The notes under the pieces were generated by a model. That model worked only from the letters and a program-made list of their open reading frames with translations, searched no databases and had not been told where the DNA came from. Of a stretch of 14,708 nt of DNA, positions 1 to 6,774 are shown piece by piece. Source of the DNA: Pirellulaceae bacterium (lineage in GTDB: Bacteria; Planctomycetota; Planctomycetia; Pirellulales; Pirellulaceae); the NCBI GenBank assembly GCA_030744095.1, contig JASLRF010000632.1:1-14708 (forward strand). Reading direction: 5' to 3'. Positions within the stretch are counted from its first letter, which is position 1. Every line of letters begins with the position of its first letter. Both the position numbers and the translations under genes were made by a program.

Positions 1-1
1 A

Positions 2-244
2 TCCGGAGAGGTTTTTCGATTGCGTTCAAAAGGTATGCCCGACCCACACGGCGGCCGGCCCGGCGATTTACACGTGCAAATGTACATCGAAGTTCCCAAA
101 AAGTTGAACGAGGCGCAAGAGACACTGCTGCGCCAGTTGGCGGAGCTGGAAAACACTCACGTCGCGCCGCATCGCAAGAGTTTTTTGGAACAGCTTCGAA
201 GCTATTTTGCGCCCACTGAGGACGCAACCGAGAATGAGGGTTAA
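2..244 (+). CDS. dnaJ: Chaperone DnaJ, C-terminal 80 residues (5' truncated by window)
   Basis: DnaJ (Hsp40) is the cytoplasmic co-chaperone that delivers unfolded clients to DnaK and stimulates its ATPase. The window opens inside the gene. The open frame starts at base 2 and reads through GEVFRLRSKGMPDPHGG and GDLHVQMYIEVPKKLNEAQ, the usual end of the second C-terminal substrate-binding barrel (family pattern G-x-RLRGKGMP, then GDLxVxxxVxVPxxL). The final part is the helical dimerisation tail. The J domain, Gly/Phe linker and zinc-finger repeats lie upstream, outside the window. An internal TTG at base 20 is not the true start, because homology continues to its left. The stop (242-244) lies 6 bp before grpE, so the two are very probably co-transcribed. 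A CbpA-like DnaJ paralogue cannot be excluded without the N-terminus. Confidence 0.9.
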   Translation, partial: SGEVFRLRSKGMPDPHGGRPGDLHVQMYIEVPKKLNEAQETLLRQLAELENTHVAPHRKSFLEQLRSYFAPTEDATENEG

Positions 245-250
245 TTCAAG

Positions 251-877
251 ATGTCGGAATCCGACCTCCAAGAACCGGACGACCAGACCGGTGATCCGTC
301 TACGGCCAACGCTGATGCATCTCAAGCCGACCAATCCAGTGCGGAGTCGCCTGACGTGATCCCGGCGACAGATTCCGCGACCGCGGCAATTGAACTGGAA
401 GCTGCCAACGACCGGGTACTGCGAGCGCAGGCCGAACTGGAGAATTTCCGCAAACGCACGCGGCGCGAACTGGATGACCAACGCCGCTATGCCAATCTGC
501 CTTTGCTCGGCGATCTGCTTCCCGTGTTGGACAATCTTGATCGCGCTGTTGAGGCGGCCGAACAATCCGATTCGACAAGTGGCCTGTTGGCAGGCGTGAA
601 GATGGTGTCGTCGCAAATGCTCGCAGTGCTACTACAACATGGGTGCCGTCCGATCGAGGCGAATGGTGTCGCGTTTGATCCCAACTTGCACGAGGCGATT
701 GGAAAAGAGCCGTCCGCCGAATCTGCAGAGGGGATCGTCACTCGCATTACACGCGTGGGATATCAGTTGCACGACCGAGTTGTGCGACCACCTCAGGTCT
801 TGATTTCCGCCGGCCCTCCTGCCAACGATAGAACGACCACCATAGAAGTTGATACGGATGAGACTTCCACTGAATAA
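251..877 (+). CDS. grpE: Nucleotide exchange factor GrpE, 208 aa
   Basis: GrpE releases ADP from DnaK and so resets the DnaK-DnaJ folding cycle. Residues 1-45 are an acidic, Ser/Asp-rich disordered leader. Residues ~46-90 form the long helix, with the motif RAQAELENFRKRTRRELDDQ followed by the LLPVLDNLDRAVE stretch. Residues ~130-195 form the small beta domain, with the family signature NLHEAIGKEPS and RITRVGYQLHDRVVRPPQVLIS. The length is normal for the family. The ATG at 251 has a GAGGG-like ribosome site about 10 bp upstream, inside the end of dnaJ. The order dnaJ-grpE without dnaK next to it means DnaK is encoded elsewhere or further upstream. No heat-shock operator such as CIRCE is visible in the window. 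The identification is firm. Confidence 0.95.
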   Translation: MSESDLQEPDDQTGDPSTANADASQADQSSAESPDVIPATDSATAAIELEAANDRVLRAQAELENFRKRTRRELDDQRRYANLPLLGDLLPVLDNLDRAVEAAEQSDSTSGLLAGVKMVSSQMLAVLLQHGCRPIEANGVAFDPNLHEAIGKEPSAESAEGIVTRITRVGYQLHDRVVRPPQVLISAGPPANDRTTTIEVDTDETSTE

Positions 878-892
878 TCTTCGAGATGAACC

Positions 893-1219
893 ATGCCCAC
901 ATATGACTACCAGTGCGATGCGTGTGGCCACGAATTTGAGCTATTCCAGGGCATCACCGAAGCGACGAAGAAAAAGTGTCCAGCCTGTAAGAAGATGAAG
1001 TTGCGACGGCTGTTTGGGACAGGAGCCGCCCTGATGTTCAAAGGATCCGGCTTCTACGAGACAGACTACCGTAGCGAGTCGTACAAGAAAGGCGCTGCTG
1101 CCGAGAAGAAGTCGAAGAGCGAAAGCTCATCAGAAAGCAAATCCGAAGGAAAATCTGACAGCAGCAAAAAGAAGAAGACACCCCCGAAGAAAGACTCGGG
1201 GTCCAAATCCGATTCATAG
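893..1219 (+). CDS. FmdB-family zinc-ribbon protein with Lys/Ser-rich tail, 108 aa
   Basis: This small protein begins MPTYDYQCDACGHEFE, the hallmark of the FmdB/CxxC_CxxC_SSSS putative regulatory family. The zinc knuckle cysteines are C8, C11, C29 and C32. The conserved core continues through a GSGFYETDYR segment at about residues 51-60. From about residue 66 to the end it turns into a low-complexity tail of Lys, Ser and Glu that looks disordered and highly charged. The family is widespread but its molecular role is unsettled; proposals include transcriptional regulation and RNA or nucleic-acid binding. It starts 15 bp after grpE and very likely shares its transcript. The family assignment is firm; the function is unknown. 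Confidence 0.88.
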   Translation: MPTYDYQCDACGHEFELFQGITEATKKKCPACKKMKLRRLFGTGAALMFKGSGFYETDYRSESYKKGAAAEKKSKSESSSESKSEGKSDSSKKKKTPPKKDSGSKSDS

Positions 1220-1252
1220 TGGTACAATGGCTTCTTTTGAAGGCTCAATCAA

Positions 1253-1432
1253 ATGGCCACAATGCGGTGCTCGATCTGCAAGAAGCAGTTTGATTCGGAA
1301 GAATCAACATCGATGCCATTCTGTAGCGAGCGGTGCAAGCAAATCGACCTGGGACGTTGGCTGAACGAAGATTATGGTATGCCTGCGGAGCCGAGCGAGG
1401 ACGAGCACGAAAGTGAAGCCGAACAACGCTGA
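1253..1432 (+). CDS. yacG: YacG-type DNA gyrase inhibitor / zinc-binding protein, 59 aa
   Basis: This short gene encodes a one-domain zinc protein with cysteines C6, C9, C24 and C28 (spacing CxxC, then CxxxC). It carries the family signature FCSERCKQIDLGRWLNEDY, matching the YacG pattern PFCSERCKxIDLGxWxxxxY. In E. coli YacG binds GyrB and inhibits gyrase; that role is inferred here. The C-terminal tail (residues 44-59) is short and acidic. The ATG at 1253 has GAAGG about 9 bp upstream, and a second ATG three codons later is less likely. It lies 33 bp after the FmdB-type gene on the same strand, so it is probably the last gene of the dnaJ-grpE operon. At 59 codons it is easily missed by length cut-offs. 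Confidence 0.87.
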   Translation: MATMRCSICKKQFDSEESTSMPFCSERCKQIDLGRWLNEDYGMPAEPSEDEHESEAEQR

Positions 1433-1527
1433 AGCACACTCCGTTGCGACGTTCTGAATTAGACCGAACCAATTCCCGCATCCGCCCGCATGGGTAACCG
1501 TTAACATCGCACGCTAGGACTGCACTG

Positions 1528-2805
1528 ATGCCCGACGATAATGGAGTCGTGCGGCGAATTGCTTGGAAGCAGATCTGCCCATGGCTGATGATCTTTCGGA
1601 TCTTTCGGATTTCCATCAGCCTGCCCGTTCTCGTCTTGGCGGTTGCCGGTGCACTGCTCACGCCACTGGGCTGGTGGGGGGCAGACACCCTGTTCGTCAC
1701 CGACCTCGACTTGCGCCAGCCGCAGTTTAGCGAATTCGCGCAGGCAAATTCTGACTGGCCGGTGGCGTTTGAAAACGGAATGACCCCCGCCTCATATTCT
1801 GCCGACTCGTTGCTGACCTCGGCATCGTGGCCGATTGAGAGCAACCAGGTGGTTGTGACCTACCGCAAGTTCACCAGCCCGTTCGCCAAGTTGCTGGACC
1901 GTCAATTGAGCATCACTCAGGCCGCGTATCTGCTTTTCGGCGGCCTCTGGAATCTTGCCGTTTGGGCTTTCTTTGGCGGTGCCATCACACGCCTCGCCGC
2001 AGTTCAGTTGGGTCGAGAAGAACGGCTCGGCATGGGCTCGGCGATGAAGCACGCGACCAAGAACTATGTTTGGTATCTGCTGGCACCATTGTTCCCACTG
2101 CTGGGCTTGGTGCTGACGTCTCTCCCGGTGCTTGCTCTGGGCGGGCTGATGCGGCTGGATGTGGGAGTCTTGATCGCCGGAATTCTGTGGCCGTTGGTGC
2201 TGATCGCTGGATTGATCATGGTGATTTTCTTGATCGGCGTGCTGTTTGGCTGGCCGCTCATGTTTCCCACGATCAGCTGTGAAGAGGGCAGCGACGCCTT
2301 CGAAGCGTTCAGCCGTAGTTTTTCGTATACTTTCCAGCGTCCATTGCACTATCTTTTCTATGCATTGGTGACAATCCTGTTTGGGGGAGTCTGCTGGTTG
2401 GTCGTCTCGCAGGTGGGCGTTCTAGTTGTCGAAGTTTCCCTCTGGGCAGCGTCCTGGGGTGCCAGTTCCGAGCGTCTGAATGACGTCCTGCTTGGGACAA
2501 ATGGTTCGACAGTGGTAGAGAACGGCGGCTGGCTGATCGACTCGTGCAACGGGATCGTTGGCGTCATCGTTGGGGCTTTCAACTTCAGCTTCTTTTGGTG
2601 TGGCGCAACGGCAATCTACTTGTTGCTCCGGCGCGATGCCGATCAAACGGACATTGACGAGGTGTTCCTCGAAGAAGCCCAACAATATGGCCTGCCACCA
2701 ATGAAAACGGTGGAATCAGAAAAGCCGCTCGAAGCTCCTGCTTCGTCGACGGAATCAACCTCTGAGCCAAAGTCGAATGACACCCCCACGACGAATGGTG
2801 ACTGA
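1528..2805 (+). CDS. Hypothetical six-TM membrane protein, 425 aa
   Basis: I do not recognise a characterised family. Hydrophobic segments suggest about six membrane spans, near residues 28-50, 130-155, 180-208, 214-243, 275-300 and 340-365. An extracytoplasmic loop of roughly 75 residues lies between the first two spans. A conserved-looking motif, YLLLRRDADQTDIDEVFLEE, follows the last span. The C-terminal ~45 residues are Ser/Glu/Pro-rich and probably disordered. The segment WPLMFPTISCEEGSDAFEAF sits between spans 4 and 5 and is the best candidate for a functional loop. I recall similar proteins of unknown role in planctomycetes, but could not check this here. It follows yacG by 95 bp and may have its own promoter. 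The ATG at 1528 has a weak AGGA-type site upstream. Function unknown; reality as a gene is well supported by its length and hydrophobic pattern. Confidence 0.8.
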   Translation: MPDDNGVVRRIAWKQICPWLMIFRIFRISISLPVLVLAVAGALLTPLGWWGADTLFVTDLDLRQPQFSEFAQANSDWPVAFENGMTPASYSADSLLTSASWPIESNQVVVTYRKFTSPFAKLLDRQLSITQAAYLLFGGLWNLAVWAFFGGAITRLAAVQLGREERLGMGSAMKHATKNYVWYLLAPLFPLLGLVLTSLPVLALGGLMRLDVGVLIAGILWPLVLIAGLIMVIFLIGVLFGWPLMFPTISCEEGSDAFEAFSRSFSYTFQRPLHYLFYALVTILFGGVCWLVVSQVGVLVVEVSLWAASWGASSERLNDVLLGTNGSTVVENGGWLIDSCNGIVGVIVGAFNFSFFWCGATAIYLLLRRDADQTDIDEVFLEEAQQYGLPPMKTVESEKPLEAPASSTESTSEPKSNDTPTTNGD

Positions 2806-2995
2806 ATTTCGTTCGACAACAGCCCGCTGATTTCCGCGTAGGCCGGCAACAAGGAGCGCTAGCGACGCCGTACCGGCGATGGCAACCTCTTGTTTTGACA
2901 CATTCCCGGAACTGCGATCCGTATGTTTGCGGCCTACAAGTGCTCAATACATGAAAATCAACAGGATGCCAAGCAGTGGCAGAGGACGGCCTGCG

Positions 2996-3358
2996 TCACG
3001 TTGTCGTTTCGAAACATCGCTGCAGAATTTGCCCGGCGAGCTGATTGAATTGACCTTGAGAAAGCACCTCGTCACAGCCGGCCTGCCGCGCGGCTTCGAG
3101 TGAGGCTTCGTTCACGTGGGGACCGTAGGCCACAACGTGCATCTCAGCACAGCGGGGTCGAAGTTCGGCCAACAGTTCCGGCGTCTGTGCGGCGAATTTC
3201 CCGAGATCAATGATCAGCAAAGCGACCTCGCGATCAGCGGCTTTGCCACGCACTGCGTCGGTCGAAGCAGCCATTTCCAATGGCCAACCATGCTCGCGGG
3301 CCAAGCTCGTCACACGTGACGAAAAGAACAAATCAGACGTCAAATAGATCCCGATCAT
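2996..3358 (-). CDS. Degenerate response-regulator receiver-like protein, 120 aa
   Basis: The protein MIGIYLTSDLFFSSRV... has the length and alternating beta/alpha pattern of a stand-alone CheY-like receiver. The beta-3 strand reads ALLIIDLGKF, with D51 at the phospho-acceptor position. Other hallmarks are missing. The N-terminal acidic pair is replaced by TSD at residues 7-9. The switch Thr/Ser after beta-4 (VVAYGPH) is not present, and the conserved Lys-Pro before the last helix is replaced (EVLSQGQF). It therefore probably signals by binding rather than by ordinary phosphotransfer. The ATG at 3358 is preferred over the GTG at 3373 because a GGAAAGAG ribosome site (3364-3371) fits only the ATG. 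The gene begins 18 bp after the P-II gene stop and is almost certainly co-transcribed with it. No kinase is nearby. Receiver-fold assignment is moderate; function unknown. Confidence 0.72.
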   Translation of the reverse strand: MIGIYLTSDLFFSSRVTSLAREHGWPLEMAASTDAVRGKAADREVALLIIDLGKFAAQTPELLAELRPRCAEMHVVAYGPHVNEASLEAARQAGCDEVLSQGQFNQLAGQILQRCFETTT

Positions 3359-3376
3359 TGCCGCTCTTTCCACTCT

Positions 3377-3724
3377 CTACACGGCCTCCGGCCCACTGGC
3401 GGTCCCACCAATCTGATAGGCCTGCTCGACAGGGATCACAAAGACCTTGCCATCGCCAATTGTGCCTTCGGCACCCGTGCGTGCGGCGTCTTGCAAGGTG
3501 GCAAGCGTTCGGTTGAGGAAGTCGTCGTTGACGACGATCTCCAGAACGACTTTGCGGAGCAACGTCTGGTCGTACTCATGGCCCCGATACATTTCGGTGC
3601 GTCCGCGTTGTCGAGCGTAACCCAGCGCGTCACAAACGGTCATCCGTTGGACGCTAACCTGCGAAAGCGCTTCTTGCACGACTTTCAGCTTGGTCGGCTG
3701 GATGATTGCAACGATCAGTTTCAC
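3377..3724 (-). CDS. glnB: P-II family nitrogen regulatory protein, 115 aa
   Basis: P-II proteins are cytoplasmic trimers that sense ATP/ADP, 2-oxoglutarate and often glutamine, and bind partners such as AmtB, NtrB or adenylyltransferase. The sequence shows the classical start MKLIVAIIQPTKLKVVQEAL and the T-loop GRTEMYRGHEY with Y51 at the uridylylation position. Q39 and K58 are at the 2-oxoglutarate/ATP positions. The C-terminal signature IGDGKVFVIPVEQAYQI forms the nucleotide-binding B-loop. A few extra residues (AEGT) precede IGDGK relative to E. coli GlnB. The start is a GTG at 3724 with GGAG (3733-3736) 8 bp upstream. Length is normal. Unusually, no amtB or glnA is adjacent; the downstream partner is a receiver-like gene. 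GlnB and GlnK cannot be separated by sequence alone, so the symbol is nominal. Confidence 0.93.
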   Translation of the reverse strand: MKLIVAIIQPTKLKVVQEALSQVSVQRMTVCDALGYARQRGRTEMYRGHEYDQTLLRKVVLEIVVNDDFLNRTLATLQDAARTGAEGTIGDGKVFVIPVEQAYQIGGTASGPEAV

Positions 3725-3775
3725 GGTGACAACTCCGCCTGAGGGACACGCCTGGATCTATTAACTTACCGGGAT

Positions 3776-3795
3776 GATTCGTGACGATTCGTGAC
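3776..3795. repeat. Exact 10-bp tandem duplication upstream of the P-II gene
   Basis: The unit GATTCGTGAC occurs twice head to tail (3776-3785 and 3786-3795), ending about 52 bp upstream of the P-II start codon on the minus strand. A 10-bp period places both copies on one face of the helix, which would suit a dimeric regulator or a -35-proximal operator. No sigma-54 type -24/-12 element is evident. A weak sigma-70-like pair could overlap the repeat (TCGTCA, 18-bp spacer, TAATAG). A role in control of the P-II operon is inference; chance or slippage is also possible. Confidence 0.4.
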
Positions 3796-3900
3796 AACAA
3801 ACGGCACCAGACTTCGATCGATATACATGCCGCTACCGGCTACAATACCGTGCACGACGCTGATTGCCGAGACCCGCGGCTTGGGTTCATCGCGTGTGCA

Positions 3901-4830
3901 CTACGTTTTCCAAAGCAAGAGAACCGAGTAATTGATGTCGTTGGGTTTGGCACCGTTTGGCGTACTGTCGTACCGATCCTGCATCGACATCTTCAAATTG
4001 AGATTGTGCTCTTCGTTCAGCAGCACCTCGTAGCTCGCTTCACCGACAATTCGGTAATTCGTAAAGTCACTCCAATCTGGAAAATAATCACCCGTCAGGC
4101 TGATCTTCTGGCGGTTCGACAGTTGATGCTCGAAGTCTGCGCCGAACACACCTTCTGGTACCCATTCGTCCGCCGGACCACCAATTTCGGTTGAGGAACC
4201 CGCACCACACCGAATCTTCCAGATCGTTGCGTCGGTCTTGATGACATCGTACCCAACACCAGCATTGATGGCGATCCGCAGGTTGAATGCCTTGAATTCG
4301 TCGTATTCCGTTGCCTCCTTCAGGAAAAGATCCCATTTTGATTCATCAATGGTCCATTCATAGGAAGCGTTGAATAAGGCATTATGCTGAGTTTGAACTC
4401 CGTCAGCCGTCGCCTTGTTATACGTCAGATCGAATCTCAATTCGTCCACATCCGTCTTCTGTTTCAAGTCAAAACCTGTTTGCAGACTAAGAGCTTCCGA
4501 GTTGCCATCGGACCCATTGATCCCCAGCTCCACGCTGCCGCTAGTTTCGCCGAGCAAGAACCACTCTCTGGGCTGGATCCAGCTCGCAGTTGCCTCAGCG
4601 ATTGGAGTATTTGCGTGGGCTGGTGGTGGTGCGGTCGGCCGAGCGGGAAGCAATTCCTCGACGGGCCACGCTGAGACTTCTGGTGAAAATGGCCGAATAT
4701 TTTCTTGGGCGGACGTTGGCGGCGGCAAAGGTACGGGATGGAACGCATAGGGCTGTTGAGCAGAAACCTGGGCTGTGGCGGCAGCGAGAAGGAACGGGCT
4801 CAGCAAAATGCGAAGCCGGCAGGGTACCAT
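3901..4830 (-). CDS. Secreted DUF481-family beta-rich outer-membrane-type protein, 309 aa
   Basis: From the ATG at 4830 the protein begins with a signal peptide: positive MVPCRLR, a hydrophobic core, then a VSA-QQ cleavage site at about residue 24. A Pro-rich linker follows (about residues 31-76). The rest (about residues 93-309) is a series of alternating strands typical of DUF481/YdiY-like predicted outer-membrane beta-barrels. It has the motif GSVELGINGSDGNSEALSLQ, then DELRFDLTYNKA and GVGYDVIKTD, and ends in a strand YSVLLLWKT. The family has no firmly assigned function; some members are salt-stress induced. The frame stays open upstream to 5022, but that extension runs into the divergent HTH gene and lacks a signal-peptide start, so 4830 is preferred. 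The ribosome site is weak (GAGAC). It is a monocistronic unit divergent from 5021-5728. Confidence 0.82.
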   Translation of the reverse strand: MVPCRLRILLSPFLLAAATAQVSAQQPYAFHPVPLPPPTSAQENIRPFSPEVSAWPVEELLPARPTAPPPAHANTPIAEATASWIQPREWFLLGETSGSVELGINGSDGNSEALSLQTGFDLKQKTDVDELRFDLTYNKATADGVQTQHNALFNASYEWTIDESKWDLFLKEATEYDEFKAFNLRIAINAGVGYDVIKTDATIWKIRCGAGSSTEIGGPADEWVPEGVFGADFEHQLSNRQKISLTGDYFPDWSDFTNYRIVGEASYEVLLNEEHNLNLKMSMQDRYDSTPNGAKPNDINYSVLLLWKT

Positions 4831-4878
4831 GATTAATGTCTCGCGAAAAAGAAATACAAAACCATCGTGAATGAACGC

Positions 4879-4884
4879 TATAAT
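4879..4884 (+). promoter_or_regulatory. Candidate -10 element (TATAAT) for the HTH-EIIA gene
   Basis: A consensus TATAAT lies on the plus strand in the divergent gap, about 137 bp before the ATG at 5021. No convincing -35 or extended -10 is seen upstream, so this would need an activator or may be chance. If real, the transcript has a long leader and the site abuts the opposing promoter for the DUF481 gene, giving possible mutual interference. Confidence 0.22.
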
Positions 4885-4893
4885 GCGAGCCGG

Positions 4894-4923
4894 TTTATAG
4901 CAAATTGGCGTCTCAAACCGCAA
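4894..4923 (-). promoter_or_regulatory. Candidate sigma-70-type promoter for the DUF481 gene
   Basis: On the minus strand TTGCGG (4918-4923) and TATAAA (4894-4899) are separated by 18 bp, which would start transcription around 4887, about 57 nt before the ATG at 4830. The match is 4/6 at -35 and 5/6 at -10. It lies in the divergent gap where a promoter is required. Prediction by eye only. Confidence 0.33.
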
Positions 4924-5020
4924 TTCCGAATTTGCTAGCGATATCATCACGGTATCGTCAACTTTGGACACCGATATGCTGGCCACAGTAAATTCCCGCA
5001 TCTTACCATCCGACCATCCC

Positions 5021-5728
5021 ATGCCTCACGAAGATTTTGACACTGATAGCTTGGCAGCGTACTTGCACCTGTCCCCGGCGCAGATCGCAAGAATGGCCGA
5101 TCGCGAAAAACTTCCCGGGCGGAAAATTGGTGGTCGGTGGCGATTCTCGCAGGCAGAGATTCATCATTGGCTGGAGGAACGAATTGGAGCTTCCGATGCC
5201 AGCGAACTCGTCGAAGTCGAGGAGGTTCTCCAGCGTAACGCGAACCAGACCGAACAAGCCACGATCTCCATCGTCGACCACTTGCCGCTAGCAGCGATTG
5301 CTATTCCATTGCCCGCTAGGACGCGTAGTTCGGTGATCGTGGCCATGACGCAACTTGCCGCCAAAACGGGCCTGTTGTGGGATCCGGAGAAGATGGCTGA
5401 GGCCATTCGGGCCCGCGAAAATCTGCACCCCACGGCACTGGACAACGGCGTGGCGCTGCTTCACGCTCGCCGGCCCATGCCGACCATTCTGGCCGAACCG
5501 TTTCTGGCACTCGGTATTACACCAAACGGCATCCCTTTCGGTGGTGGCGGACTAACCGATCTGTTCTTTCTCGTCTGCTCCTGCGATGATCGGGGCCACT
5601 TGCGACTTCTAGCCAGGCTCAGTCGACTGATTGGTAGCACAGCCGTGCTGGCGTCGTTGCGTGATGCCCAAAGTCCCACAGAGGTTCTCGCTTGCATTGA
5701 AGATTGCGAGCAGGACATGCCGAGCTAA
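5021..5728 (+). CDS. Excisionase-like HTH fused to PTS EIIA (PtsN-type) domain, 235 aa
   Basis: Residues ~5-55 form an excisionase/MerR-like winged helix: FDTDSLAAYLHLSPAQIARM, then LPGRKIGGRWRFSQAEIHHW, where the GR-x-GG-x-WRF turn is the usual wing. After an acidic linker, residues ~80-225 match a fructose/nitrogen-type EIIA domain. It contains RENLHPTALDNGVALLHAR, in which H148 sits at the phospho-accepting histidine position, and a GGGG segment (174-177) before the last strands. The likely role is a DNA-binding regulator whose activity depends on PTS phosphorylation of H148, as in PTS(Ntr)-type carbon/nitrogen control. This is inferred; no EI, HPr, EIIB or EIIC gene is in the window. The ATG at 5021 is chosen because the HTH begins immediately after it. 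TTG 4964 and ATG 4976 in the same frame are alternatives, and none has a clear ribosome site. The next gene, 139 bp on, encodes a double pseudo-receiver. Confidence 0.8.
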   Translation: MPHEDFDTDSLAAYLHLSPAQIARMADREKLPGRKIGGRWRFSQAEIHHWLEERIGASDASELVEVEEVLQRNANQTEQATISIVDHLPLAAIAIPLPARTRSSVIVAMTQLAAKTGLLWDPEKMAEAIRARENLHPTALDNGVALLHARRPMPTILAEPFLALGITPNGIPFGGGGLTDLFFLVCSCDDRGHLRLLARLSRLIGSTAVLASLRDAQSPTEVLACIEDCEQDMPS

Positions 5729-5867
5729 CGGTTGGTGGCTGGCCACACTTACCAATGACCAATGCTCGCCGGTCGGCGGAGCCTGCCACGTTGGACACAG
5801 TTGTGGGACGAATGCGATAGAAACTGCCAGTCTGATTCATTTCGGACACTATAGAGAGCGACAGCAT

Positions 5868-6692
5868 ATGGTCCTTCGGCGTGTACTTCTTATCGGCGAC
5901 CATCTCCACCGCGAGTTTGCCTCGGCAACCACATGGTTAGCCGAGCACAGTCTCCTTTCGGTCGCCGCGACGACCGTCGAAGCGACGGAAGCACTGCAAC
6001 ATCCCGCCCTGCCGCCGGAGCTGATGGTGGTAGCGCAAGCGCGTCCGGGGCAGTTTGCTAAAGCAGACATCGAGGCGCTGCATCGCCTGGCGCCGTTGGC
6101 TCGGTTGTCCATCCTAGCGGGATCCTGGTGCGAAGGCGAAATGCGCACCGGCCACCCTTGGTCCGGAATGCTCAGACTTTACTGGCACCAGGGCGAGGCC
6201 CGCTTGCGCGAGTTATTGGCGGAAACGAGTCCTCTCTGGAGTCACCCTCGGACTGCCACGGATGTGGAGCGGCTGCTTGATCTCCCTGCCCCACGCATAG
6301 CGGGTGAACAGAAACTGATCGCGATTGGCACAGAAACGTCGATCGCCTATCAAGGGCTGGCCGCGACCTGCGTCCAGGCTGGCTTTGCAACCGTATGGGT
6401 TGCACCACGGCAATCGACCATGATCCACGGCGCAGCCGCAGGAATCTGGGACGAATCACAACTCCCCGAGTCGCTGGATCCACTGCACAGGTTCGCCCGT
6501 CACCTTGACCACGCCCCTATTGTGGCCTTAGTCAACTTTCCCCGTCTGTCCGACAAACGACGACTGCGAAACGAAGGGGTCGGTCAGGTCATTGCCAAGC
6601 CGTTTCTGAATTCCGACTTGATCGGCGTGATCGAACACCAATTGGCCATCGTGTCGCGGCAGGAATGCCGGGCGCAGTTGAAAGCCGCGTAA
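5868..6692 (+). CDS. Protein with two degenerate receiver-like halves, 274 aa
   Basis: No characterised family is recognised. Residues 3-118 begin RRVLLIGDHLHREF and contain a beta-3-like strand LMVVAQARPGQF, where the phospho-acceptor Asp of a receiver is absent. Residues 148-262 begin KLIAIGTETSIAYQG. They contain IWDESQLPES (D196 near the acceptor position), a beta-4-like PIVALVNFPRL, and VIAKPF with K244 at the conserved receiver Lys-Pro. The second half thus keeps a partial receiver signature and the first only the fold pattern. No output domain is visible. The frame is open back to 5631, overlapping the upstream gene, but ATG 5868 has a GAGAG site about 10 bp upstream and starts the first strand, so it is preferred. 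It may be co-transcribed with the HTH-EIIA gene. The receiver interpretation is inference from pattern. Confidence 0.65.
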   Translation: MVLRRVLLIGDHLHREFASATTWLAEHSLLSVAATTVEATEALQHPALPPELMVVAQARPGQFAKADIEALHRLAPLARLSILAGSWCEGEMRTGHPWSGMLRLYWHQGEARLRELLAETSPLWSHPRTATDVERLLDLPAPRIAGEQKLIAIGTETSIAYQGLAATCVQAGFATVWVAPRQSTMIHGAAAGIWDESQLPESLDPLHRFARHLDHAPIVALVNFPRLSDKRRLRNEGVGQVIAKPFLNSDLIGVIEHQLAIVSRQECRAQLKAA

Positions 6693-6774
6693 CGATTCAT
6701 CGTAGCCGAAGTTACCAGACACGGAAGCGACGCGGACTGCGCCAATTTTTCGCCAAGCTCCGCCCTCTGTTCGC

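Noticed and set aside
2866..2878. CGCCG-TAC-CGGCG hairpin between convergent genes
   Set aside because: Only a 5-bp stem with no T-run; too weak to call a terminator, though the position between convergent genes would suit one.
3781..4194. 137-codon plus-strand frame upstream of the P-II gene
   Set aside because: Mostly antisense to the DUF481 gene; no family pattern.
4901..4914. 13-bp match AAATTGGCGTCTC with the region near 11190
   Set aside because: About one such match is expected by chance in a window of this size, and flanks do not extend it.
4831..5022. 64-codon N-terminal extension of the DUF481 protein
   Set aside because: It would bury the signal peptide in the middle of the protein and fill the whole divergent promoter gap.
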